A DNA stretch of 18,748 nucleotides. It comes from Cymbomonas tetramitiformis (lineage: Eukaryota > Chlorophyta > Pyramimonadophyceae > Pyramimonadales > Pyramimonadaceae). The translations under genes and the position numbers were made by a program. A model generated the notes under the pieces. It had not been told where the DNA came from. It made no database searches and saw only the letters and a list, made by a program, of their open reading frames with translations. Positions 1 through 8,160 of this stretch are shown here, piece after piece; positions within the stretch are counted from its first letter, which is position 1, and each line of letters opens with the position of its first letter. The DNA lies in contig LGRX02015812.1 in NCBI GenBank assembly GCA_001247695.2, positions 1-18,748 of the forward strand, given 5' to 3'.

Positions 1-187
1 TCATCCGCGAAATGATATCGCTGGATTCGATATCACGATCACCAGACGCTAACGATGACAGTGCCACTACATTCGCGTACATTTACTGCGACGCCACCCA
101 CGCGTTATGGCATGGCATGTTGGGACGCAAAAAGCGAAGCACTGTCGCGCACATGATCCTACGGTCAGTGGCTACTATCCGGGCCAC

Positions 188-207
188 TAGTCCTTACCCA
201 AGGACTA
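188..207. repeat. Subterminal hairpin 1 of element A
   Basis: Perfect inverted repeat with stem TAGTCCT/AGGACTA and loop TACCCA, lying 7 bases inside the left TIR of element A. Confidence 0.8.
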
Positions 208-386
208 AGCGGAAATGTACATTACGGCCGGATTATTTGGCCCTAGACCCAACACCATGCTTCAAAAAGTTCTTTGGGACACAACCTAAGTGCCTATCTT
301 TGTGGGAAGTTGAGTTTCAAAGTTTGGGTACCCGTAATCTAGCCGCGGTTTAGGGCTATGTCATGCTCTAAATTTAATTCATTTGG

Positions 387-408
387 CTAGTCCTTGGGGA
401 AGGACTAG
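387..408. repeat. Subterminal hairpin 2 of element A
   Basis: Perfect inverted repeat with stem CTAGTCCT/AGGACTAG and loop TGGGGA. The hairpin at 1677-1698 is almost its reverse complement. A second, unrelated perfect hairpin (GGGTGGTG/CACCACCC, loop TAC) follows at 448-466. Confidence 0.85.
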
Positions 409-1015
409 TGGCGGCGTGGCCCCTAATGGCCCCTTAGATGGATAGGGGGTGGTGTACCACCACCCACATATCGAATTTATGACCCAATGTAAGGGTTCAT
501 AACCGTAAATGGCTTATAACGACGATATATTATGCTCTCGACGCATGGTAAACACCACCACTAAGACGAAAATGCTGAATTATGACATTTTTCGATCCAA
601 AATTCGAGCAAAGTATTCAATAACACGCACCCTAATGGTTGGAAAATTCCTCCAAAAAATACCGAGGTATAGTTTGAAGTCATATTTATGCATCACTATG
701 CTCACTATTGGTAATATGTCTCATAGACCACATGCTATGGGCCATGCAAAGCTGCAATTTGGGCAATGTGGCCCCATACTTAAGCAGTTCCCGCTGATAT
801 AAATATGACAAGTACCACCGAGCAGTAGCCATATTATAGCGACCAATGGCATAATCCCAACTCACCGCCACGCCCACCTATCATTGGGCAGGCTATACTT
901 GTGCAATATTACCACTTGCGGTACCTATCTGGCACCTGGAGATCTCCCAAAAAAATCATGAAAATCAGTTACTGAAATCAGCTTGGCGATTTGAATGGAT
1001 TTCATGGAAATAGTA

Positions 1016-1521
1016 CAGTAAGAGTCAACCAATAAGAAAACAGAGATTTCGGGGTCAGCCAGCTTTTCTCCTAAACTTGTGACCCCCCCCAGCTTCGGTA
1101 CCTAAGAGAGCCGACGAAATAAGAGAAAACCGCTTATTTTGCCAGCTAGCTTTTCTCATCCTTAAGAGTGAAAAATCAGTTTTTCTCGTATTGGATTCGC
1201 AGCACATCCTCACTTCGAAAAAACCGCCCACTACCGTGATGGACGACGCGACACGTTCACAATTGCGGTAACTTATTAGTGATGTTAGGGAAGGTCTACT
1301 CGCACAAGATGACTTTTCTAACATCAAAGCCGTACTTATTTTGCTATATTTTAAGAAAATGTCCTGGGGTCTAGCCAGCCTCCATATTTCTTATTTTTGC
1401 CAATCTCTTAACTTTTAAAACCAGCCAGCTTTTCTCCTAAACTTGTGACCCCCCCCCGCCCCCCCCAAAAAAGCTGGCTGTTTTCTTAACGTAGAATTCT
1501 CTTATTGGTGCACTCTTACTG
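1016..1521. mobile_element. Tc1/mariner-type MITE nested in element A
   Basis: The left end reads TA-CAGTAAGAGT (TA at 1014-1015) and the right end is its inverse, ACTCTTACTG-TA (TA at 1522-1523). The inverted repeats extend about 22 bp, to CCAATAAGA, with two mismatches. TA duplication and termini starting CAGT are hallmarks of Tc1/mariner/pogo transposons. At 506 bp with no transposase frame it is a MITE. Inside it a direct repeat of about 34 bp (CAGCCAGCTTTTCTCC... ending in a C-tract) occurs at 1056-1088 and 1422-1456. A related, decayed copy lies in the chromodomain gene intron at 5443-5597. Confidence 0.85.
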
Positions 1522-1676
1522 TAGGGTGCATGCCACATGGGCGTCCACCGACAACAACATGCGCCATTTCGTGGCCAATGGGGCATCAAAGGACTTAGTT
1601 TAGGTCACATTGATGACACAAACCGAGCCATAGGGTCACTGGCATTGGCTAGGTCGTCCCAAAAAAATCGACGGCG

Positions 1677-1698
1677 CTAGTCCTTCCCCAAGGACCAG
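1677..1698. repeat. Subterminal hairpin 3 of element A
   Basis: Stem CTAGTCCT/AGGACCAG with one mismatch and loop TCCCCA, 43 bases inside the right end of element A. A weaker hairpin (AGTC/GACT) follows at 1708-1727. Hairpins thus sit near both ends of the element in opposite orientation. Confidence 0.75.
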
Positions 1699-1817
1699 TT
1701 TTTAATTTAGTCCTTGGGGATAGACTGTCGGATAGTAGCCATCAGATGGCCTAGTGGAGATCTCTTTTTGAGATCGACCAGCCTAGTAAAAATAAACGGA
1801 CCAGTTTAAGGCCCGTC

Positions 1818-1911
1818 GTTAAAACTGGTTTGGGAATTTTGTCGCGATGTCGCATCGTGTCGGATCGTGTCGGATCGTGTCGGATGTCGTTGTCGCGTGA
1901 CCAGTTTTAAC
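1818..1911. repeat. Inverted repeat enclosing a decamer tandem repeat
   Basis: GTTAAAACTGGT at 1818-1829 is exactly inverted at 1900-1911 (ACCAGTTTTAAC). Between the arms, at about 1851-1885, the decamer CGGATCGTGT is repeated about three times. No gene is seen from 1772 to 2260. Confidence 0.7.
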
Positions 1912-2020
1912 TAAGGTTCGGTATCGGTTGTGCTAATATTTTGATAAATCGATTTATCGGATTATCGGATTTTTACTTTTTTAGAGCTACCATCAGTTGA
2001 CACGTCGGATGTGATAATAT

Positions 2021-2050
2021 TGTTATCAGCTGATGTGGCAGCTGATAACA
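2021..2050. repeat. Perfect 12-bp-arm hairpin
   Basis: TGTTATCAGCTG and its exact inverse CAGCTGATAACA are separated by ATGTGG. The right arm runs into the first unit of the 21-bp tandem array that follows. Confidence 0.8.
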
Positions 2051-2186
2051 GAATATTCTAAACTGATAACAGAATATTCTAAACTGATAACAGAATATTC
2101 TAAACTGATAACAGAATATTCTAAACTGATAACAGACTGATAACAGAATATTCAGGGGTGATATTCAGGGGTGATAACAGAATATT
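2042..2186 (+). repeat. 21-bp tandem array with GAATATTC palindromes
   Basis: Four near-identical 21-bp units (CTGATAACAGAATATTCTAA plus one A) start at 2042, 2063, 2084 and 2105. A truncated unit follows at 2126, then diverged units to about 2186. Each full unit holds the palindrome GAATATTC, at 2051, 2072, 2093 and 2114, with a fifth at 2146. The sequence after it has a separate 12-bp palindrome, CAGGATATCCTG, at 2240-2251. Confidence 0.85.
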
Positions 2187-2396
2187 TTACTTACGTGGCA
2201 AGGGATAAGAAAATATTCTATGAAGACAGGAATTCATAACAGGATATCCTGATTGGGTCCAAATTGGACACTTGGAACAGAAATCTAATGCAGGTCACGA
2301 CAGAGATTCAGCCTAGAGCAGACTTTTGCCAAATTCCAGCTCACGCGTTAACCTTCATGCAAAAAACCTGCATGGCACACACTGACAAAGGTATGA

Positions 2397-2756
2397 TATG
2401 CAAAGCAGTGTATGCAAAGCAGATTTTGCACAAAGATGCAAAGCAGATTTTGCTCAAAGAATAAGAACGTATGAAATGCCAACAGATGTAGGCAAACAGA
2501 TTTTGCCCAAATTGTGTATGCAAACTGATTTTGCGTATGATATACAAAGCAGTGTATGTATGCAAACAGTGTATGCAAAGCAGTGTATGTATGCAAACAG
2601 TGTATGTATGCAAACAGTATATGCAAACAGTGTATGCAAAGCAGGACACCCAAACAAATGAGTATATGCAAATGAGCAAATGAGTGTATGCAAAGCAGGA
2701 CACCCAAACAAGGACAGGACACCCAAACAAATGAGTGTACACTGAGTGTACACTCG
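2397..2756 (+). repeat. ATGCAAA-rich degenerate minisatellite
   Basis: TATGCAAA or ATGCAAA recurs about eleven times in short irregular units such as GTATGCAAACAGT and GTATGCAAAGCAG. Also repeated are GCAGGACACCCAAACAAATG and, at 2733-2754, two adjacent copies of GAGTGTACACT. The open frames on both strands here (rich in Cys/Ala/Val or in His/Tyr/Leu) follow from the repetition and are not taken as genes. Confidence 0.8.
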
Positions 2757-2778
2757 AGAAAAATAACGAAGGGCGCAC

Positions 2779-3909
2779 CCCCCATCATGGGCAGAGCTTT
2801 TCGGCCCCGAAAGAGGATCAACCCTGCAGGGGAATCAACCACACTTTAAAGCACTGCACTTGGAACCAGAGTGGTGCCAAAACACACAAATATTGAAAAT
2901 CATAAATCATGTGATACAACACCCACGCACCTGCCCTCCAAACAGTGATCGTTTCGTAGATGTCCTCGATGTACGTGCCGAAGAAACTGAGGTAAACCTG
3001 AAAGTTTCAAACAAATACAATTAGAATAGTAAAGCACATAAGGAAAGTCAAGAAAATCAGACCAGAATGAAAAGTTCAAAAGGGAGGAGGGACGCACCAT
3101 ACGATGGCAGGGTCGGGTTTGACCCCGAGGCGGGACACGGACTGTCCCACTGCCCTGCCTCAATTTCCGGAGGCGTGAAAACGGAGACCGTAAATAGATG
3201 GCCGACGCACCTCCTCGCATAAAGTGTAAAGGGTAAGCCTCGTTGCGAGTGAACCATCTGTGGGAACTAAACAAAGCGTCAGAACACTTTAGCAGGAAAA
3301 TAGTGCAAACACGGAATGCCGGAGTGAAAAAGCGACGTACCACGCGGAAAAAAAAACTTGGTGTACTTCATCTCTCCGTAAGTACAGAATTCCTGGAGGG
3401 ACACAACAATAGTAATAGTAAAAATGGGAACAGAGCACGCACTATCGGTGCGAAAGTTCTCACGTAGGGGGGTGGGCTACGCAGCTTAAAAACACGGCAT
3501 ACAAGAATGATATACACGTACATTGGCACTTGTAGATAAGCATAAACACACCTGTATGTTTCTTGACGTTCGATATTGCCGTGGGTATCTTCGTTGGCAA
3601 CTGTGAATAAACTTCCACAAGTCTGCATTGTCAAACAACCAGGCTTAGAACAACATGGCAAGCAGTATAAATATCGATTGGTGAAAAACATCAAGCAAAA
3701 GGAACTACGCACCTGGCATTCGACAGAGTCGGGTTTGACCCCGAGACGAGTCAAAGACTGTCGCACTGCCCTGCCTCTCAGAACGGTTGTGAAAATCTAC
3801 CGGGCGAAAAACCTTAGTGAGAATCGGGGACCGGCATAAGAACGTGCAAGGGATGGAACCACAAGACGAAATGCCCGTGCGCAGGGCACGCATAGATGGG
3901 AGCACATTT
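2779..3909 (-). CDS. Multi-exon gene or remnant with duplicated exon cassette
   Basis: On the minus strand eight short segments lie between pyrimidine-rich AG acceptors and GT donors: 3909-3813, 3770-3713, 3622-3552, 3392-3341, 3257-3211, 3154-3098, 2997-2931 and 2823-2779. Donors are GTGCGT in four, with GTGTGT, GTACGT, GTTTTT and GTGCGC. Exons 1-3 join in one open frame, including QSLTRLGVKPDSVECQ and SLFTVANEDTHGNI. Exons 5-8 also join if the later of two AG acceptors at 3148-3154 and a GTATGG donor (after 3103) are used; they include WFTRNEAYPLHFMRG, VSRLGVKPDPAI, SFFGTYIEDIYETI and LILFRGRKALPMMGG. Exon 4 does not fit the frame and contains a nine-T run, so the gene may be broken there. 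A weaker upstream exon may lie at 4204-4141. I do not recognise the protein; LGVKPD resembles part of a pentatricopeptide repeat, but that alone is not enough. Confidence 0.5.
3098..3154 (-). repeat. Exon cassette copy 2 (paralogue of 3713-3770)
   Basis: This exon matches 3713-3770 at about three quarters of positions, including an identical core that reads LGVKPD, and both are followed by a GTGCGT sequence. Aligned in that frame the changes are mostly silent or conservative (L/V, T/S); in the alternative frame they are radical (F/R, D/V, S/P). The next exons, 2931-2997 and 3552-3622, also align (SFFGTYIEDIYETI with SLFTVANEDTHGNI), with silent GAG/GAA and GAC/GAT changes. Confidence 0.6.
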
Positions 3910-4204
3910 CTAAAAAAGTCGCGAAGTTAAACCCAGTGCGTGGAACACGCAGGGTACATAAGAGTTGCTGCAGCATGCAGCGCTCTTGTGTCCAACTTCG
4001 AACCGAGGTGTCGAATACTCACAGGAAACATGAATAAAATTGTACACCGGGGAAAGCAAGGAAAACGAGACAACGTATGCCGCGACCTGCATAGCAAATT
4101 CAGAAGAGTAGCGGAAAGTGTGCACTGCAGAACTTGTTACCTGCAAAATCAACGAAATCAGCGAAGCATCATAAAACGCAAGCAGATGGCTCACTTTACA
4201 CGTG

Positions 4205-4528
4205 CTGCATCGTCAAGGCAAATTTCGAATAATGAGGAGCCGTGGGTTCGCATCAGGATAAATGCTCACAAAAAAATCGTCATCGGGTCAACGCAATGAC
4301 GGATGTTGATGTTTTACACCCTTAGATTAAAGATGACAATAATCGCACCGCCAAATTCAAATTTAAATTATTCTCAGAATGTCATGAAATCGCGATCGAT
4401 GCGATCGATCGGTGCGCTTCGAGGACTCCAAACTCGTGAAATGTACGCAATCCGACGTGGAAAGTAATAACACAGTGCTTCAACCGATATCAAATCCGAC
4501 GTGGCCACTCTTAAAAATCCGATAAGCC
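4205..4528. other. Intergenic stretch without a supported gene
   Basis: No convincing frame. Small features are overlapping CGATCGAT palindromes around 4395-4412 and two copies of AATCCGACGTGG (near 4449 and 4493). Confidence 0.5.
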
Positions 4529-4620
4529 AGTTATCGGTTTTCTACGGGGTGACACCACTGGCATCGTTGCGCTACCGCGCAACGATACCAGTGGTATCAC
4601 CCCTCCGAAAACCGATAACT
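4529..4620. repeat. Long foldback hairpin, 44-bp arms
   Basis: The arms at 4529-4572 and 4577-4620 are reverse complements with five mismatches and a 4-base loop (TACC). Each arm starts AGTTATCGGTTTTC on its outer side. The outer flanks add further short palindromes on CCGATA/TATCGG (4520-4538 and 4612-4632). It could be a foldback MITE or a hairpin-forming terminus; no target duplication is obvious. Confidence 0.85.
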
Positions 4621-4830
4621 AGCTCATATCGGTATTAATTGATAATTGATTTTACAATATCGGTATCATTGGAATTGATTGATTAGCATCGCATAACTAT
4701 CGGTATTAATTGATACCCCCCTTTGAAAATCGGAATTGTTTGATTGGATATCATCATATATCGAAATCGATTGATTAGAAAATCGAATTTGAGATATCGG
4801 TATCAAAATATGGCAATCGATTATCAGAAT
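4621..4830. repeat. AT-rich region of diverged ATCGGTATTAATTGAT motifs
   Basis: TATCGGTATTAATTGATA occurs nearly intact near 4628 and 4698, with many degraded versions (TATCGGTATCATT, ATCGAAATCGATT) between and after. The pattern is a decayed tandem repeat. It lies just upstream of the chromodomain gene and could include its promoter, but I see no defined promoter motif. Confidence 0.5.
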
Positions 4831-4994
4831 CGATCCTGTATGCTACACATCCCAAGACTTTATTGGTAGTCCATGGCCAAGACAGGATCGACCCCCAAAT
4901 GGCGCCCACAATTTAAGGGAGGGGGGGCGGCGGCAGCTCTTAAATTTTCACGGGCCATCATAATCTCTCATACCTGGTCAACTCATACCTCATA

Positions 4995-5688
4995 ATGGGA
5001 AAGCGTGGTCGCAAGGCAAACAGTAGCGCTAGCAACAAGGTGACTTTGATCGCTCAAGGTCAGGGTCCTGTGAAACGCGCTCAACTCAACCCGTTCGACC
5101 CAGGCGGCAGTGATGATAACGTGTACGTTGTCCGTGAGATAAAAGCTGAGCGTATTCGTGGAACCACGACCCAATGGCTCATAGGTTGGGAGGGTTTCAC
5201 TGATAAACATGACACATGGGAACCTATCAAGCACCTTGCGGACTATGAGGGAGAGATTCGAGCGTTTCGTGAGAATCAAAAGGAGAAAACGAAGCGGCCG
5301 CTACTGAGGAGGCCGATAGGAAGAAGCGTCGAAGAGATACATCTGAACGCTCTATTGCAGGTATATTGCTATATTCTTACTTATCGTTGTGAATTGCTTC
5401 GACCAACGCGTTTATTCCTATGTGCGCGCCAGTTGTCGAGTACAGTAATCGCCCATATTTAAGAAAACAGGGATTTTGGGCCAACCAGCCGTACTCATCG
5501 AGTTGGTACCCCCCGCCCACCGACGTCGGCATATAGATGACTCGAAGAATAGTAAGCCATTTTCTTTCAATTAGCCAGCTATTTTCTTAAATTTTCATTG
5601 ATAACGGCAATAATTTCAGGAAAAATTGCCTGCGGCGCCAGCACCAAGGTTTCATATTTCGGTAGAGTTCGCTATAGAGTACAAATGA
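4995..5688 (+). CDS. Chromodomain protein, two exons
   Basis: Exon 1 (4995-5360) encodes a basic start (MGKRGRK) followed by a chromodomain at about residues 42-92. It contains YVVREI, WLIGWEGF and DTWEP; the methyl-lysine cage residues expected from the HP1 family are present as Y44, W65 and F68. Such domains bind methylated histone H3 in the nucleus and also occur in transposon proteins. The frame runs on to 5462 unspliced, but CAG|GTATAT at 5360/5361 and a TTTCAG acceptor at 5617-5619 define a 259-nt intron. Splicing keeps the frame, adds 22 residues and stops at TGA 5686-5688 (144 aa). An alternative reading, shifted one base near 5290, encodes an acidic-basic tail (TEEADRKKRRRDTSER) and after splicing stays open to TAA 5745-5747. 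This may mean a frameshifted relic of a longer protein. Confidence 0.7.
5443..5597. mobile_element. Decayed MITE relative inside the chromodomain gene intron
   Basis: TA-CAGTAA at 5441-5448 is followed by AAGAAAACAGGGATTTTGGG and CAACCAGCC, which align with the left end of the MITE at 1016 (AAGAAAACAGAGATTTCGGG, then TCAGCCAGC). ATTTAAGAAAA at 5457-5467 is inverted at 5582-5592. The right terminus is not clear; the expected TTACTG-TA end has decayed, and the intron acceptor lies just beyond. Confidence 0.5.
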
Positions 5689-5764
5689 ATTTAGACACGC
5701 TTTTATACGGCATGCTTTCAAGGGGTGCAAAGCCTGAAATCAATTAATTCGCACATACAGTACT

Positions 5765-6040
5765 GTGACACGTACTGAACACTACTAGAACCCTTGAGAG
5801 ACCCTCTTCCGAGGCCTTGGAGGTCAAACCAACCACCGTGTTTCGAAATTGGAAGGTATGTAAGGTATCTAGCAACTCACTTGCGTGATTGGTACGGATT
5901 AGGCCCCGCACGGCGATGGCATATGACCCACGCCCGCCAGAAATCTAAAATTTGTTTTTTTCGAGGATTTTTCTTTTGGAATTGGCTCCGCGCGAACGTG
6001 TGGCATAAGCACATAAGCCATGGTATGCCGGTCGTGAACG
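5765..6040 (+). repeat. Dispersed repeat R1, left copy
   Basis: About 276 bp, matching the reverse complement of 10916-11192 at roughly 75-80% with small indels. Long shared blocks include CCTTGAGAGACCCTC, GGAGGTCAAACCAACCA and CCGCGCGAACGTGTG. The frame open here (5794-6117) meets stops in the other copy, so it is not taken as a gene. Neither copy has clear terminal repeats. Confidence 0.75.
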
Positions 6041-6057
6041 ACGGGGCAGTAGCCACA
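6041..6057 (+). repeat. Solo TGGCTACT-family terminus
   Basis: GGGGCAGTAGCCA is the right-end motif of the A/C/D element family, directly adjoining the end of repeat R1 and preceded by a short palindrome (GTCGT GA ACGAC). No matching left end with a CAAG duplication was found upstream, so it may be a relic. Confidence 0.4.
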
Positions 6058-6398
6058 AGTACCTTCACGCTACCTATTATAGACTACGAGCGGTGGGCGC
6101 GCATAATATTAAACTAACGAGTGTTCATGAAACATGATCCTAGTAGATGCTTCGATCAACGAATATTGCGAGCATTGAATCGGTGGCATGTTATCGCCAA
6201 GAGATAAAACACATCTCCTTATTTTCTAGGAACAAAAGAGAAAACTCAACTCCATACACATTGGCAACCTTGAGCCACCATATCATGGTTTAAGGCAACC
6301 GCGACATGAATGCATGTCACAAGTGTGTGTGAGTTCTCACTCATATCTAATAGTAATCACTGACAAATTTTGTACATCGCTTCATTAATGAAGTTGGC
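6058..6398. other. Stretch with no supported feature
   Basis: AT-rich sequence without convincing reading frames, repeats or structural signals. Confidence 0.5.
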
Positions 6399-6600
6399 AT
6401 CAATCATTTGCCATATATGTTACATTGTATTAAATCCTTTACCACATCTGATAAATTCACATGGTTTTCAACATTTATCTATCATTTGCATCGGAATTTC
6501 ATCAATCCTTTGCCACACATTACATTGTATTAAATCTTTTACCACATCTGTTAAATTCACATGGTTTTCAACATGTATATATCATTTGCATCGGAATCTA
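6399..6600 (+). repeat. Two tandem copies of a 100-102 bp unit
   Basis: 6399-6500 and 6501-6600 are about 90% identical, both containing TACATTGTATTAAATC, ACCACATCTG and TCATTTGCATCGGAAT. The short plus-strand frame across them is a by-product. Confidence 0.85.
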
Positions 6601-6639
6601 AGTTACTAAAGAACTAAGAAAGTCCAGAGAGGAAAGCCC

Positions 6640-7289
6640 GACGTGCGTGCATCCCGCGACATGCAGGGTGCGGACGGGCCCGGATGGCCTCGAGCCGTGC
6701 CCGCGACGCAAGATCTGGGCGAGTTCTCGTGCGTCAGCAATGTTCCGAGATCAACGGAGCCCCCGCTGATGGGGTTTCACATGTGACCTTTGTGACGCAC
6801 CCCACACCCCTGCCGCGCACGGCGTGGAGCCCGACATGCAGGGTGCGGACGGGCCCGGATGGCCTCGAGCCGTGCCCACGACGCAAGATCTGGGCGAGTT
6901 CGCGTGCGTCAGCAATGTTCTGAGACCAACGGAGCCCCCGCTGACGGGGTTTCACACGTGACGCACCCCACACAGCCCAGCCTGCCGCGCACTGCGGGGA
7001 GCCCGACGTGCGTGCATCCCGTGACAGGCAGGGTGTGGACGGGCCCGGATGGCCTCGAGCCGTGTCCACGACGCAAGATCTGGACAAGTTCGCGTGCGTC
7101 AGCAATGTTCTGAGACCACCGGAGCCCCCGCTGATGGGGTTTCACATGTGACGCACCCCACACATACATCCCCCCGCCGCGCACGGCGGGGAGCCCGACG
7201 TGCGCGCATCCCGCGACATGCAGGGTGCGGACGGGCCCGGATGGCCTCGAGCCGTGCCCGCGACGCAAGATCTGGGCGAGTTCGCGTGC
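6640..7289 (+). repeat. GC-rich satellite, units of 172-193 bp
   Basis: Units lie at 6640-6832, 6833-7004, 7005-7196 and a partial one at 7197-7289. Each carries GGACGGGCCCGGATGGCCTC, GACGCAAGATCTGG and GGGGTTTCACA. Unit 2 lacks about 17 bases near its start. The array is sharply more GC-rich than both flanks and ends abruptly at GCGTGC/CCATAG. Frames open on both strands follow from base composition and shift between units, so I assign no protein. Confidence 0.9.
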
Positions 7290-7404
7290 CCATAGAACAA
7301 TCTTGGATTTACCCCAGCGGCATTGGCTTTCGCTCTATGGGGAGGCACCCCTGACTGCATCGTTTTGCTCTAGGGGCTCTGCCCCCTCTAGCACCCTACG
7401 TTTT

Positions 7405-7960
7405 TAGCACACTGCAGCACACTGCTGCACACGTGGCTGCTGCAGGCGTACCACAGACGTACCACAAGAGGCAAAGTGCTGCAGACACGCTGCAGTACAT
7501 CCTGCAGCATGCTGATGCCGCGATTGATAATCGCCACTGAAAAGGGCACATGCTAGCTGAATCACTCGGATGATATCCGAATCGTCCGCTATCGCTTGGT
7601 ATCATTTATGGAAGAGTCTGACCTTATGTTGGCAAGTTTTCACGGCATTTCGACGAGTATCGCGTAAGTTAGGATTTGGGGGTACCTGGAGCCGGAGCGG
7701 GAAAAGTGCTGCAGAAATGGAATTGTGCTGCAAGGATTGTAACACGCATGTAGCAGGTGTGCAGCATTGTGCTGCAGACGTACCACAGGCGTGTTGCAAG
7801 AATAGATGTGCAGCACATATGCAGCTACGCCGTGCAGCACGTCTGCACGCGGGTGACATCTGCAGCTATCCTGCAGCTATCTCACAGCTATCCCGCAGCT
7901 GTTCTGCAATCGGGACATAATTATGTGCAGCACATGTACAACACGTCAATCTGATCCATG
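7405..7960. repeat. CTGCAG/GCAGCA-rich region with an 11-bp tandem repeat
   Basis: More than fifteen copies of GCTGCA or TGCAGC occur, often as CTGCAG palindromes, with the recurring phrase GCTGCAGACGTACCACA (also seen near 8700). At 7860-7914 an 11-bp unit (CTGCAGCTATC) runs about five times with drift. Similar CTGCAG-rich patches recur near 11660-11740 and 11900-12240. The overlapping short frames are not convincing genes. A small hairpin (GGGGC TCT GCCCC) precedes at 7370-7391. Confidence 0.6.
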
Positions 7961-8160
7961 CCTCCAGTCGAGGCATACGCACACCACATATGCCACAGTC
8001 CTGACGCATGCTTTCAACCCGGGGAATATGCACACGAAAACTCTATCAATCATGCAATTATTCGGACATTCAAACATCCACATTATTTACACTATATATG
8101 TAGCATATACAGAACATGCTAACAACATATTAAAGGTATGCTGCAATGCATTTTCAAATC

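Larger units (their letters stand above)
169..1741 (+). mobile_element. Element A: TIR transposon, TGGCTACT family, 4-bp TSD
   Basis: The element starts TGGCTACTATCCG (169-181) and ends with the exact inverse CGGATAGTAGCCA (1729-1741). It is flanked by TCAG at 165-168 and TCAG at 1742-1745, a 4-bp target-site duplication. Subterminal hairpins built on CTAGTCCT/AGGACTAG lie at 188-207, 387-408 and 1677-1698, with a weaker one near 1708-1727. No transposase-like frame is visible inside the 1573 bp, so it is probably non-autonomous. It carries a nested Tc1/mariner-type MITE at 1016-1521. Elements C (16909-17988) and D (from 8870) share its termini and hairpin design. I do not recognise the superfamily; 4-bp duplications rule out typical hAT, Mutator and Tc1/mariner. 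Confidence 0.85.
3..1771 (+). pseudogene. Open reading frame split by transposon A
   Basis: A frame is open from the left edge (first ATG at 12) to 168, where element A begins. If element A and one copy of its TCAG target duplication are left out, the same frame continues from 1745 and stops at TGA 1769-1771, giving a product of about 61 residues from the ATG. Visible features are a Ser/Asp-rich start, then an aromatic stretch (YIYCDATHALWHGM) followed by a basic patch (GRKKR). I recognise no family. The frame may extend left of the window. The match of frame across the insertion is weak evidence for a real exon, because only nine further codons follow. Alternatively this is chance open sequence next to a transposon. 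Confidence 0.3.

Noticed and set aside
387..412. Helitron 3' end (hairpin followed by CTAG)
   Set aside because: The hairpin itself contains CTAG, the spacing is wrong, and element A has clear TIRs and a target duplication, which Helitrons lack.
820..835. AGCAGTAGCCA-TATT as right end of another family member nested in element A
   Set aside because: A left end with TATT duplication was sought; the only candidate, near 234-245, matches the terminus in four bases only. The sequence also aligns partly with 6050-6105 by other words.
2042..2160. CRISPR-like array
   Set aside because: Units are directly adjacent with no spacers and the window is eukaryotic.
2341..2842. Overlapping minus-strand frames of 99-164 codons and a plus-strand frame (2398-2661)
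   Set aside because: They run through the ATGCAAA minisatellite and their low-complexity peptides simply reflect the repeat. Only the 2779-2823 part is used, as a possible exon.
5794..6117. 107-residue plus-strand ORF
   Set aside because: The homologous inverted copy at 10916-11192 has stops in the same frame, so the frame is not conserved.
6684..7407. Several Arg/Ala/Pro-rich frames on both strands
   Set aside because: By-products of the GC-rich satellite.
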